This document shows positions 46,800-55,195 of a stretch of DNA of 64,000 nucleotides, in pieces. Under the pieces are notes generated by a model that worked only from the letters and a program-made list of their open reading frames with translations, had not been told where the DNA came from and did no database searches. The position numbers were made by a program, and so were the translations under genes. Origin of the DNA: Pseudomonadota bacterium (lineage in GTDB: Bacteria; Pseudomonadota; Gammaproteobacteria; Steroidobacterales; Woeseiaceae); NCBI GenBank assembly GCA_022573655.1, contig JACZTO010000008.1, positions 1-64,000 of the forward strand, given 5' to 3'. How positions within the stretch are numbered: the stretch's first letter is position 1; every line of letters begins with the position of its first letter.

Positions 46800-47065
46800 T
46801 GGTCCAACAAGGTAGGTTTGATGGGTTCAGAGTCACCCGGATGATCCAAGACAAGGCGCAGTCCGCCGTGAATGGCGTGTCCTTTACAAGGGCTGCAACG
46901 CCGTATTGGATCATCCGGGTGACTCCCTTCGGGCGAGCTGCGAAGCGGTCGTCCGCGTTGTTGCGCCTCTTGACAAGGACGCGCCATTGCCAGCGAGGCG
47001 CGCTTAGCGGTCGGCCGCTTCGCATTCTCGCTGAATTCATCAAACCTACCTTGTTGGACCACTAG
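46796..47065. mobile_element. MITE-like element (262 bp) with CTAG target duplication
   Basis: The element occupies 46800-47061 and is flanked by CTAG on both sides (46796-46799 and 47062-47065). Perfect 24-bp terminal inverted repeats begin TGGTCCAACAAGGTAG (46800-46823 and 47038-47061). Inside are two further nested palindromes: 20-bp arms GAGTCACCCGGATGATCCAA (46830-46849) matched at 46906-46925, and a right-hand hairpin with arms GCGAG..GCGAAGCGG (46933-46948) and CCGCTTCGC..CTCGC (47015-47031). No transposase is encoded. A YTAR-type 4-bp duplication is typical of IS5-group elements, so a mobilising IS5-like transposase elsewhere is inferred. Full-length 88-codon ORFs on both strands are by-products of the symmetry. 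Confidence 0.85.
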
Positions 47066-47835
47066 CCTTCGTCAGGAAAGTTCTTTTCCAGGACCCTGCG
47101 AGTATCCGAGGCAAGATCCGTCATTCCGAGTTTGTCGTAAGCCAGTGCCATGATCTCCAGCGACCGGGCATTGCCGCTGGCGCCGTTGTATTCCTCCAGC
47201 GCCGTCGTTGCGCGGTTCAATGCAGCAACATACGCGCCGCGGCGCAGATAATAATCTGCGATATGGTTTTCGTATTGCGCAAGGCGATCCTTGATGGCAA
47301 CCATGCGTTGTTCTGCATCCGCTGCGTATTCGCTGGTCGGGTAGCGCTCGACCAGGCGCCGAAAAGTGATATAGGCGAGTTCGACTTCCTGTGGCGGCCG
47401 TTTTGTGGTGTCCCTGCGGAACCAGCGATCCATGAAGCCCGGTTCTTCCTCGAAATAGGCCAGTCCCTTGATATAGAGCGCATAGTCAACGCGCGCGTGA
47501 ATCGGGTTTTCTCGGATGAATGTGTCGGCCGCTTCTACCGCTTGCTCACGTTGGCCGCCCATGTAATAGGCGTGCATGAGTTCGAGCTGGATTTGACGCG
47601 ACAGGTCGCTAAACGGGAATCGAGCCTGGATCGCTTCGAAAATTTGAATGCCCCGTCGGTAGTTCTTTCGTGCGATGGCTTCTTGCGCCTTCTCATAAGC
47701 CTCCATGATGCCCTGAATTTCGGTCTGTATTTCGTCTTTGCCGGCGCATGCCGCCAAACTAGCGCACAGGAAAGCGATCAGAATTGTGCGAATCAAGCGC
47801 GAAGGTACCGGATTATTGGATGACATAAATTGCAT
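47062..47835 (-). CDS. bamD: Outer-membrane protein assembly factor BamD
   Basis: BamD is the essential TPR lipoprotein partner of BamA in outer-membrane protein assembly. The 257-residue precursor has a lipoprotein signal with lipobox SLAAC (Cys30). TPR repeats follow: AYEKAQEAIARKNYRRGIQIFEAIQARFPFSDLSRQIQLELMHAYYMGGQREQAVEAADTFIRENP and WFRRDTTKRPPQEVELAYITFRRLVERYPTSEYAADAEQRM. An alternative start at 47826 is possible. Its TAG comes from the right CTAG copy of the MITE-like element. It is divergent from rluD. Confidence 0.95.
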   Translation of the reverse strand: MQFMSSNNPVPSRLIRTILIAFLCASLAACAGKDEIQTEIQGIMEAYEKAQEAIARKNYRRGIQIFEAIQARFPFSDLSRQIQLELMHAYYMGGQREQAVEAADTFIRENPIHARVDYALYIKGLAYFEEEPGFMDRWFRRDTTKRPPQEVELAYITFRRLVERYPTSEYAADAEQRMVAIKDRLAQYENHIADYYLRRGAYVAALNRATTALEEYNGASGNARSLEIMALAYDKLGMTDLASDTRRVLEKNFPDEG

Positions 47836-47915
47836 ACTGTCGTTTTTGTGTGCTGTTGCCAGAAGCAGCCGGGCCGTTCAAGGCCGGCGAGTATACCGTA
47901 AACTAGGGCCAAGTC

Positions 47916-48875
47916 ATGAGTGCCAAAAAACAAATAACGACGATCCCTGCCGAGCTGGCCGGATTGAGATTGGACAAGGCGCTGGCCAGAATGTTTCCCG
48001 AATATTCCAGGAGTCGCCTTAAGGAATGGTTGCTGGCCGGTGCAATAACGGTCGACGGGAATTCCTGGCGGCCCAGAGATGCCGTAGAGGGCGGTGAATC
48101 TGTTGCTCTCGAGCCACCGGCAGAGGTAAGCGTGCGTGCCGAGCCGGAGTCGATGGCACTGCAGGTTGCCCACGAGGACTCTGATCTGCTGGTGATAAAC
48201 AAACCGGCGGGCCTCGTTGTTCACCCTGGCGCGGGCAATCCGGCAGGCACGCTCATGAACGGGCTCTTGCACCATGCGCCGGAGCTTGAGGAAATACCGC
48301 GTGCCGGAATCATTCATCGGCTGGATAAGGACACCAGCGGGCTGCTTCTCGTCGCCAAGACATTGCAAGCTCATACCGCGCTGGTTCGCTTATTGGCAGA
48401 TCGGGAAATATCTCGCCGGTACATTGCGGTATGCAATGGGGTGCTGACGGGCGGTGGCGTCATTCGGGAGCCGATATCGCGACACCCGACCGACCGCAAA
48501 CGCATGAGCGTGCAACAAAAAGGCAAAGCGGCAGTCACTCATTACACCGTAAGGGAACGCTTTGCTGCTTATACCTGTGTCGATGTGAAACTGGAAACGG
48601 GCCGCACCCACCAGATTCGCGTGCATTTCGCGTATCGCCGCCATGCATTGGTCGGCGATCCGGTGTATGGCGGCAGGTTGGCGCTGCCGAAAGGGGCGTC
48701 GGAGGAATTGATTCAGACATTGCGACGCTTCAAACGCCAGGCTTTGCACGCCACGAGGCTGGCGTTCGATCACCCGGCGACGGGCAAGCCCCTTGCACTG
48801 GAAGCGGCGGCTCCTGAGGACTTTCAGAATCTCATTGAAGTATTGCGAGTGGATGCCCAAAGGGACCAGCAATGA
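47916..48875 (+). CDS. rluD: 23S rRNA pseudouridine synthase RluD
   Basis: RluD makes pseudouridines 1911, 1915 and 1917 in helix 69 of 23S rRNA. The 319-residue protein has an N-terminal S4 RNA-binding domain (LRLDKALARMFPEYSRSRLKEWLLAGAITVDG) and a catalytic domain with HRLDKDTSGLLLVAKT (Asp nucleophile). The RTHQIRVHFAYRRHALVGDPVYGG motif is also present. Divergence from bamD and a 4-nt overlap with pgeF reproduce the yfiO-rluD-yfiH-clpB order of E. coli, which supports RluD over RluC/RluA. Confidence 0.96.
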   Translation: MSAKKQITTIPAELAGLRLDKALARMFPEYSRSRLKEWLLAGAITVDGNSWRPRDAVEGGESVALEPPAEVSVRAEPESMALQVAHEDSDLLVINKPAGLVVHPGAGNPAGTLMNGLLHHAPELEEIPRAGIIHRLDKDTSGLLLVAKTLQAHTALVRLLADREISRRYIAVCNGVLTGGGVIREPISRHPTDRKRMSVQQKGKAAVTHYTVRERFAAYTCVDVKLETGRTHQIRVHFAYRRHALVGDPVYGGRLALPKGASEELIQTLRRFKRQALHATRLAFDHPATGKPLALEAAAPEDFQNLIEVLRVDAQRDQQ

Positions 48876-49522
48876 GCGACGAATGGCTACGCGCGGATTG
48901 GCCGGCACCCGATAACATTATTGCCGGCACGACGTTGCGAACGGGCGACATTGCTGCCGTGGGACTGCCAGGCAAGCCGTGTTGGCTCAATCAGCTGCAC
49001 GGCACATGCGTTGTCGAGGCAGGTAATTTCGATGTGCCGCCTGGCGCAGATGCCGCCATCGGCAGCAAGCCGGGCGATGTCTGTGTCGTTAAGACCGCGG
49101 ACTGCCTGCCCGTGCTGTTGTGTTCGTCAGACGGGAGTGAAGTCGGTATTGCGCATGCAGGATGGCGTGGCCTGGCGGCAGGCATCATCGAAAATACGGT
49201 TGCTGAGATGACGCATGATCCCGACGGTTTATTGGCGTGGTTGGGTCCGGCGATTTCCCAACCGTCGTTCGAAGTTGGCGACGAGGTGCGGGAGGCGTTC
49301 CTCGAACATGACCGTGCGGCGGCTGCGTGTTTTGTCAGCAACATCCGGGAACGCTGGCAGGCTGATTTGTACGCGCTGGCACGGCTGCGACTAAGGGCTG
49401 CAGGCGTTACTCAAGTGTACGGCGGTGGATTGTGTACTTATAGTGATGCAAGGCGCTTTTTCTCCTATCGGCGCGATGGTGCTACGGGACGAATGGTGAG
49501 TTTCGTCGCGCGCCTTTCTTGA
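48872..49522 (+). CDS. pgeF: Purine nucleoside phosphorylase / laccase-domain protein YfiH
   Basis: 216 residues of the YfiH/PgeF (multi-copper polyphenol oxidoreductase-fold) family. Members cleave purine nucleosides with phosphate, and the E. coli protein has also been linked to editing peptidoglycan precursors with wrong first residues. Zn-ligand motifs are visible: WLNQLHG, VKTADCLPVLL and AHAGWRGLAAGI. A C-terminal GGGLCTYSD...FFSYRRDGATGRMVSFV tail is typical. It overlaps rluD by 4 nt; the clpB heat-shock promoter overlaps its stop codon. Confidence 0.93.
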   Translation: MSDEWLRADWPAPDNIIAGTTLRTGDIAAVGLPGKPCWLNQLHGTCVVEAGNFDVPPGADAAIGSKPGDVCVVKTADCLPVLLCSSDGSEVGIAHAGWRGLAAGIIENTVAEMTHDPDGLLAWLGPAISQPSFEVGDEVREAFLEHDRAAAACFVSNIRERWQADLYALARLRLRAAGVTQVYGGGLCTYSDARRFFSYRRDGATGRMVSFVARLS

Positions 49523-49546
49523 AAAACCCACTCTTGCCTCAATCTA
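49518..49546 (+). promoter_or_regulatory. Sigma-32 (heat-shock) promoter of clpB
   Basis: CTTGAA (49518-49523), 14-bp spacer, CTCAATCTA (49538-49546; consensus CCCCATNTA). It overlaps the pgeF stop codon and lies 30 bp before the clpB ATG, so clpB can be induced independently of rluD-pgeF. Confidence 0.7.
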
Positions 49547-49576
49547 TTGGGCAGTTCGAGGAATCGGGGGCACCCA

Positions 49577-52156
49577 ATGCGATTGGATAAACTCACAAGC
49601 AAATTTCAGCTCGCGCTGGCTGACGCGCAGTCGCTGGCGGTTGGCCAGGACCATCAGTTTATTGAACCTGCCCACGTCATGGTCGCACTACTGGATCAGC
49701 AGGGCGGCGGCGTTCGCGGCCTGCTGAGCAGGTCGGGCGTCAATGTGAACCTGCTGCGTTCACAACTAGGTGACGTTATCGACAGGCTGCCGACAGTCGA
49801 GGGTACCGGCGGTGAGGTTCATATTGGCAACAAGTTGTCGAAGCTCTTCAATATCACCGACAAGCTCGCTCAGGAACGCGGCGATCAGTACATCGCAAGC
49901 GAACTGTTTGTGCTTGCGGCCATACAGGAAAAATCACCTCTTAAGGGAACCCTGGAGCAGGCAGGTGCTCAAAAAAGCGCAATCGAAATAGCGATCGACG
50001 ATATTCGTGGCGGACAGCAGGTCAACGATCCCAATGCCGAAGACATGCGTCAGGCATTGGCCAAGTTCACTATCGATCTGACCCAACTCGCCGAGCAGGG
50101 CAAGCTCGATCCAATCATCGGTCGTGACGATGAAATTCGTCGCACGATTCAGATTCTGCAACGGCGCAGGAAAAATAATCCGGTACTCATCGGCGAGCCC
50201 GGCGTCGGAAAAACCGCGATTCTCGAAGGGCTCGCGCAGCGCATCGTCAACAACGAAGTGCCCGATGGGCTGCGCGGCAAGCGCATCTTGTCACTTGACC
50301 TGGGTGCGTTGATTGCGGGCGCCAAGTTTCGCGGTGAATTCGAGGAGCGCCTCAAGGCGGTACTCAATGACCTGGCGAAACAGGAAGGGCAAATCATCCT
50401 GTTCATCGACGAACTGCATACGATGGTCGGCGCCGGCAAAGCTGAAGGATCAATGGATGCTGGCAACATGCTCAAGCCGGCACTCGCGCGTGGTGAATTG
50501 CACTGCGTCGGCGCAACTACACTGAATGAGTATCGTCAATACGTAGAAAAAGACGCTGCATTGGAGCGCCGTTTTCAGAAGGTGCTTGTCGAGGAGCCGA
50601 CGGTTGCCGATACGATCGCAATACTTCGCGGTCTCAAGGAGCGCTATGAAGTGCATCACGGTGTTGAGATCACTGACCCCGCCATCGTTGCGGCCGCGAC
50701 TTTATCGCACCGCTATATCAGCGATCGGCAATTGCCAGACAAGGCCATCGACCTGATTGATGAGGCAGCGTCGCGCATTCGCATTGAGATTGACTCGAAG
50801 CCGGAAGCAATGGATCGCCTGGAGCGACGCATAATCCAGCTCAAGATCGAACGCGAATCACTCAAAAAAGAGTCTGATGACGCGTCTGCGAAACGCCGTA
50901 AAGATATCCAGTCGGAACTCGACGTTTTGGAGAAAGAATTTGCTGATCTTGAGGAGGTCTGGAATTCGGAAAAAGCGTCAATGCAGGGCACGGCCCAGAT
51001 TAAGGAAGAGCTTGAGCGAGCTCGCGTCGAACTTGAGACGGCACATCGTGCGAATGATCTCGCACGCATGTCGGAGCTTCAGTACGGACGCATTCCCGAG
51101 CTTGAGAAAAAGCTTGAGCATGCGCTGCGAACTAAGCACACGGAATACACGTTGCTGCGCAATAACGTCACCGAAGATGAGGTGGCGGAAATCGTCTCGA
51201 AGTGGACCGGCATTCCCGTAAGCAAAATGCTCGAAAGCGAAAAAGAAAAGTTGTTGCAGATGGAATCTGTTGTGCAACAGCGTGTTGTTGGTCAGGATGA
51301 GGCCGTCACGGTAGTCGCAAATGCGATCCGCCGCTCGCGTGCCGGATTGTCTGATCCCAACCGACCGATAGGATCGTTCCTGTTTCTCGGGCCGACGGGT
51401 GTCGGCAAGACTGAATTGACCAAAGCACTGGCGAACTTCATGTTCGACACAGACGATGCGATGGTGCGGCTGGACATGTCCGAGTTCATGGAAAAACATT
51501 CGGTGGCGCGGTTAATCGGTGCACCGCCGGGATATGTCGGATATGAAGAAGGCGGCTACCTTACAGAAGCGGTTCGCCGGCGCCCGTACTCGGTGATTCT
51601 GCTGGACGAAATCGAGAAAGCGCATCCAGACGTGCTTAACGTGCTGTTGCAGGTGCTTGACGATGGCCGCCTGACCGACGGACAGGGCCGCACGGTCGAT
51701 TTCCGCAACACTGTGATCGTCATGACGTCGAACCTGGGTTCACAAGTCATTCAGGAGATGACGGGCGAGGAAAACTATGACGCAATGAAGAGTGCGATCA
51801 TGGATGTCGTCGGCAGCCACTTCCGACCGGAATTCGTCAATCGTATCGACGATCTTGTGGTTTTTCATCCGCTGGGTCGCGAGCATATTCGCAAAATCGT
51901 GGACATCCAGCTGAGCTACCTGCAGGCGCGGCTTGCCGAGCGTGATATTCGAATTGAGTTGTCCGATGCGGCGCGCGACAAGCTCGCCGATACGGGTTTT
52001 GATCCGGTGTATGGCGCGCGGCCACTCAAACGCGCCATTCAGCAGCAAATTGAAAATCCGCTGGCTCAGGAAATTCTGCAGGGCAGCTTCAAGTCCGGTG
52101 ACGTGATCACGGTGGGTGTCACAAATGACCGGCTCGATTTCCAGATCGCCGCCTGA
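49577..52156 (+). CDS. clpB: ATP-dependent disaggregase ClpB
   Basis: ClpB extracts proteins from aggregates together with DnaK. From ATG 49577 ([14 protein letters not shown]; the track starts 10 codons early) it has 859 residues: an N-terminal Clp repeat domain, AAA-1 with [13 protein letters not shown], a long middle coiled-coil domain (about 405-525, [18 protein letters not shown]...), AAA-2 with [15 protein letters not shown], and a C-terminal D2-small domain. The presence of the M domain separates it from ClpA. It follows pgeF as in E. coli. Confidence 0.97.
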   Translation: MRLDKLTSKFQLALADAQSLAVGQDHQFIEPAHVMVALLDQQGGGVRGLLSRSGVNVNLLRSQLGDVIDRLPTVEGTGGEVHIGNKLSKLFNITDKLAQERGDQYIASELFVLAAIQEKSPLKGTLEQAGAQKSAIEIAIDDIRGGQQVNDPNAEDMRQALAKFTIDLTQLAEQGKLDPIIGRDDEIRRTIQILQRRRKNNPVLIGEPGVGKTAILEGLAQRIVNNEVPDGLRGKRILSLDLGALIAGAKFRGEFEERLKAVLNDLAKQEGQIILFIDELHTMVGAGKAEGSMDAGNMLKPALARGELHCVGATTLNEYRQYVEKDAALERRFQKVLVEEPTVADTIAILRGLKERYEVHHGVEITDPAIVAAATLSHRYISDRQLPDKAIDLIDEAASRIRIEIDSKPEAMDRLERRIIQLKIERESLKKESDDASAKRRKDIQSELDVLEKEFADLEEVWNSEKASMQGTAQIKEELERARVELETAHRANDLARMSELQYGRIPELEKKLEHALRTKHTEYTLLRNNVTEDEVAEIVSKWTGIPVSKMLESEKEKLLQMESVVQQRVVGQDEAVTVVANAIRRSRAGLSDPNRPIGSFLFLGPTGVGKTELTKALANFMFDTDDAMVRLDMSEFMEKHSVARLIGAPPGYVGYEEGGYLTEAVRRRPYSVILLDEIEKAHPDVLNVLLQVLDDGRLTDGQGRTVDFRNTVIVMTSNLGSQVIQEMTGEENYDAMKSAIMDVVGSHFRPEFVNRIDDLVVFHPLGREHIRKIVDIQLSYLQARLAERDIRIELSDAARDKLADTGFDPVYGARPLKRAIQQQIENPLAQEILQGSFKSGDVITVGVTNDRLDFQIAA

Positions 52157-52160
52157 TATT

Positions 52161-52199
52161 GCGTAGGGGATCATTGCGCGCTGGGACGCGCTCCTACGC
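52161..52199. repeat. Short REP-like palindrome (copy C)
   Basis: GCGTAGG (52161-52167) and CCTACGC (52193-52199) form the outer arms, with GCGCG...CGCGCTCC between. It shares GCGCTCCTAC with copy B at 55 kb. It lies between clpB and the FmdB-family gene. Confidence 0.55.
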
Positions 52200-52250
52200 T
52201 ATACTCGCCGGTCTTCCGGCAGACTTTAGAATAGACGAGGTTTGTAATAC

Positions 52251-52592
52251 ATGCCGATCTACGGATACCTCTGCAAGAGCTGTGAACATGCGTTCGACGC
52301 TTTGCAGAAAATGAGTGACCCGGTGCTGGAAGACTGCCCGGAATGCGGTGACCCTGGTCTGCGCAAGCTGTTATCTGCGCCGAAATTTCGACTGAAAGGC
52401 AAAGGCTGGTACGAGACCGACTTCAAGACGGGAGATCAGCGCAATATTGCCGGGGATGCTGACGCGAAGGGCTCCTCGAAGCCGAAAGACGGCGATACGA
52501 AGAGCACCGAAAAGTCGAAAGATGCGGATAAGCCTGCGAAAAAGGCCGACGCCAAGAAAAGTTCATCAGACAGCAAGGCCAAAACAGCTTGA
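52251..52592 (+). CDS. FmdB-family zinc-ribbon protein
   Basis: 113 residues. The N-terminal 45 form a zinc ribbon: MPIYGYLCKSCEHAFDALQKM...EDCPECG with two CxxC pairs and LRKLLSAPKFRLKGKGWY, the FmdB putative regulatory domain. The C-terminal half (about 65-113) is a low-complexity Lys/Ser/Asp/Ala-rich tail with no fold expected. The molecular role of the family is not established. The position just before the DUF502 gene and aspS is conserved in many Gammaproteobacteria. Confidence 0.9.
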   Translation: MPIYGYLCKSCEHAFDALQKMSDPVLEDCPECGDPGLRKLLSAPKFRLKGKGWYETDFKTGDQRNIAGDADAKGSSKPKDGDTKSTEKSKDADKPAKKADAKKSSSDSKAKTA

Positions 52593-52602
52593 GGTACCTG
52601 AC

Positions 52603-53289
52603 TTGAAACGATTGCGTCGCTATTTTGTCACAGGACTCCTGGTCTGGATTCCCCTGGGCGTCACCATACTGCTGATCGGTTTTGCCGTCGACCTGATGGA
52701 CAAGACCATCGATCTCATACCGACCAGGTACCAGCCAGGCACATTGCTGCAAGGCCTGTTTGGCACAGAACAAGTGATCCAGATTCCAGGATTCGGCGTC
52801 ATTCTGATCGTGATCGTGGTCACGGTTACGGGGATCCTCGCCACAAATTTCGTAGGTCGGGCATTCGTTGGCGGTTGGGAATCGCTGATGGAACGCATTC
52901 CGGTTGTGCGCGCCGTTTATTCGGCAGCAAAGAACTTCGCAGAAATCGTGTTTTCGGATTCCAGCCAGTCGTTCAAGAAAGTGTTGTTGATCGAATATCC
53001 GCGCAAGGGCGTCTACAGCCTTGCGTTCCAAACGGCGACCAATCTTGGTGAGGTGCAGGTGCGCACGGGAACCGACGTCGTCTGCTGCTTTGTGCCGACC
53101 ACGCCGAATCCGACCTCCGGCCTGATTATCGTTGTGCCAAAAAAGGACATCATCGTGCTGGACATGGATGTCGATGAGGCACTCAAGATGATCATCTCCC
53201 TGGGCGTGGTTATACCCACCTGGCGCAAGGATCAGACGGGCGAACTGCCGTTCGAACCGCTGGATGACATGCCGGATAAGATGGCTTGA
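52603..53289 (+). CDS. DUF502 family inner-membrane protein
   Basis: 228 residues from a TTG at 52603 with GAGGT 7 nt upstream; the track's start at 52447 lies inside the FmdB gene and adds 52 residues of out-of-family sequence. Two hydrophobic segments (LLVWIPLGVTILLIGFAV, about 10-28; FGVILIVIVVTVTGILATNFVG, about 60-82) precede a conserved soluble part (IPVVRAVYSAAKNFAEIVFS, CCFVPTTPNPTSGLIIVVPKKDIIVLDMDVDEALKMIISLGVV). This is the DUF502/LCV family; function unknown. Likely cotranscribed with the FmdB gene, and aspS follows. Confidence 0.9.
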   Translation: MKRLRRYFVTGLLVWIPLGVTILLIGFAVDLMDKTIDLIPTRYQPGTLLQGLFGTEQVIQIPGFGVILIVIVVTVTGILATNFVGRAFVGGWESLMERIPVVRAVYSAAKNFAEIVFSDSSQSFKKVLLIEYPRKGVYSLAFQTATNLGEVQVRTGTDVVCCFVPTTPNPTSGLIIVVPKKDIIVLDMDVDEALKMIISLGVVIPTWRKDQTGELPFEPLDDMPDKMA

Positions 53290-53352
53290 TAAGCGCGGCG
53301 GCAGACCTTACCATTCCGCCTCTTTTTTCAGGGTATTGTCCGGATTTTAACG

Positions 53353-55125
53353 ATGCGTAGCCATTATTGTGGAGAGGTCAACGAGTCTCTGACCGGCCGG
53401 GAGATAGAGGTTTGCGGATGGGTTCACCGGCGCCGCGATCACGGCGGAGTAATCTTTATCGATCTGCGAGATCGCGAAGGTCTGTTGCAGGTTGTTTTTG
53501 ATCCCGATCGAGCAGAGATATTTGCCGTAGCGGAGCGCATTCGTTCCGAATACGTCCTGAAAGTTAAAGGCCTGGTGCGTCCGCGTCCGGACGGCACCGT
53601 GAACCCGAATATGCGCACCGGCCAGATAGAAGTGCTGGCGCATGAACTGGAGATTCTTAACAAGGCCGAGACGCCACCTTTTCATCACGATGAGCAGGCG
53701 AACGAAGATATTCGCCTCAAGTACCGTTATCTCGACCTGCGCCGCGAAGAAATGCTGGGTAACCTGGTGTTGCGTCACAAGGTGACGATGGCGATGCGCA
53801 AATTCCTGGACAACAACGGTTTCATAGACGTTGAGACACCCATGCTGACGCGCGCAACACCAGAAGGTGCTCGCGATTACATCGTTCCCAGTCGTACCCA
53901 TCCGGGCAAATTCTTTGCCTTGCCGCAGTCGCCACAGATCTTCAAGCAATTGCTGATGATGTCGGGGCTGGATCGTTATTATCAGATCGTGCGTTGTTTT
54001 CGCGACGAAGATCTGCGTGCGGATCGGCAGCCGGAATTTACACAGCTTGATATTGAAATGAGCTTCGTTGACGAATCCGCCGTCATGGACACGATGGAAG
54101 ACCTGATGCGCCACCTGTTCAAGGAGGCGCTAGATGTCACTCTGCCAAGTCCGTTCCCGCGCATCAGTTATGCAGATGCCATGCAGCGCTTTGGTTCAGA
54201 CAAACCGGATCTGCGTATCGATCTTGAGCTGGTTGAGGTCGCTGATCTCATGAGTGCGGTCGAATTCAAGGTGTTTGCAGGCCCGGCTACTGATCCCGAA
54301 GGCCGCGTCGCTGCACTATGCGTGCACGGCGGTGCAGAGATGAGCCGCAAAATCATCGATGACTACACGGCATATGTTGGCCGTTACGGTGCCAAGGGTC
54401 TCGCGTATATCAAAGTTAATGACGTTGCTGCCGGTCGCGAGGGCTTGCAGTCGCCAATTCTGAAATTCCTGCCCGACGAAACCGTAACCGGCATCATTGA
54501 GCGCACGGGCGCGAAGACGGGCGATCTGATTTTCTTTGGTGCGGACAAGGCTCGCATTGTCAACGATGCGCTTGGCGCCCTGCGTGTCAAAGTTGCTGAG
54601 GATCGCGGCCTCGTAGCCGAGGGTTGGGCGCCGTTGTGGGTGGTTGATTTTCCAATGTTTGAAAAGGATGCGACGACCAGGCGCTGGACAGCCTTGCATC
54701 ATCCGTTCACCGCGCCGTCCGAAAATGATGTGCAAACGTTAAAGGCTGAGCCCGGCAATGCACTTTCGCGTGCCTACGACATGGTCTTGAACGGCTCGGA
54801 AATCGGTGGTGGGTCGATTCGTATTCACGATACTGAAATCCAGGCGGCCGTTTTCGACTTGCTTGGCATCAGTAAAGAAGAGGCAGAAGAGAAGTTCGGC
54901 TTCCTCCTGACTGCATTGCAATACGGTTGCCCACCACACGGCGGCATTGCCTTCGGCCTGGATCGCATCGTCATGCTGATGGCCGGTGCCGACAGCATTC
55001 GCGACGTTATTGCGTTCCCGAAGACGCAGACGGCCAACTGTCCGCTGACCAATGCGCCGAGCGAAATATCTGCGACGCAGCTCAAGGAAACCGGCATCCG
55101 TCTGCGGGTACCACGCGAGGAGTAG
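53353..55125 (+). CDS. aspS: Aspartyl-tRNA synthetase, probably non-discriminating (Asp/Asn)
   Basis: Class II synthetase of 590 residues: N-terminal OB anticodon-binding domain ([24 protein letters not shown]), motif 2 ([23 protein letters not shown]), the GAD insertion domain, and motif 3 ([16 protein letters not shown]). The anticodon-binding region has His30 (RRDHGG) and Gly81 (RPDGT), corresponding to the His31/Gly82 pair described for the non-discriminating P. aeruginosa enzyme, where E. coli has Leu at the first position. It may therefore also charge tRNA-Asn for a GatCAB amidotransferase. The TAG stop is the first three bases of REP copy B. Confidence 0.96.
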   Translation: MRSHYCGEVNESLTGREIEVCGWVHRRRDHGGVIFIDLRDREGLLQVVFDPDRAEIFAVAERIRSEYVLKVKGLVRPRPDGTVNPNMRTGQIEVLAHELEILNKAETPPFHHDEQANEDIRLKYRYLDLRREEMLGNLVLRHKVTMAMRKFLDNNGFIDVETPMLTRATPEGARDYIVPSRTHPGKFFALPQSPQIFKQLLMMSGLDRYYQIVRCFRDEDLRADRQPEFTQLDIEMSFVDESAVMDTMEDLMRHLFKEALDVTLPSPFPRISYADAMQRFGSDKPDLRIDLELVEVADLMSAVEFKVFAGPATDPEGRVAALCVHGGAEMSRKIIDDYTAYVGRYGAKGLAYIKVNDVAAGREGLQSPILKFLPDETVTGIIERTGAKTGDLIFFGADKARIVNDALGALRVKVAEDRGLVAEGWAPLWVVDFPMFEKDATTRRWTALHHPFTAPSENDVQTLKAEPGNALSRAYDMVLNGSEIGGGSIRIHDTEIQAAVFDLLGISKEEAEEKFGFLLTALQYGCPPHGGIAFGLDRIVMLMAGADSIRDVIAFPKTQTANCPLTNAPSEISATQLKETGIRLRVPREE

Positions 55126-55195
55126 GAGCGCGCCTTGCGCGCGAATGTTGGAGCGGGTCTTACCCGCGATATCGCGCGCAAGGCGCGCTCCTACA
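55123..55195. repeat. REP-like palindromic repeat (copy B)
   Basis: Perfect 22-bp outer arms, beginning TAGGAGCGCGCC (55123-55144) and ending GGCGCGCTCCTA (55172-55193), enclose an inner hairpin GCGGGT-CTT-ACCCGC. The left TAG is the aspS stop; the right CTA is the reverse complement of the mutS TAG. The element thus forms the whole convergent aspS/mutS junction and could serve as a bidirectional terminator-like structure. Confidence 0.85.

Noticed and set aside
46796-47065. Two 88-aa ORFs on opposite strands exactly spanning the MITE-like element
   Set aside because: They share both ends because of the terminal inverted repeats (MVQQGRFD...KPTLLDH on both strands); this is a symmetry effect, not coding evidence.
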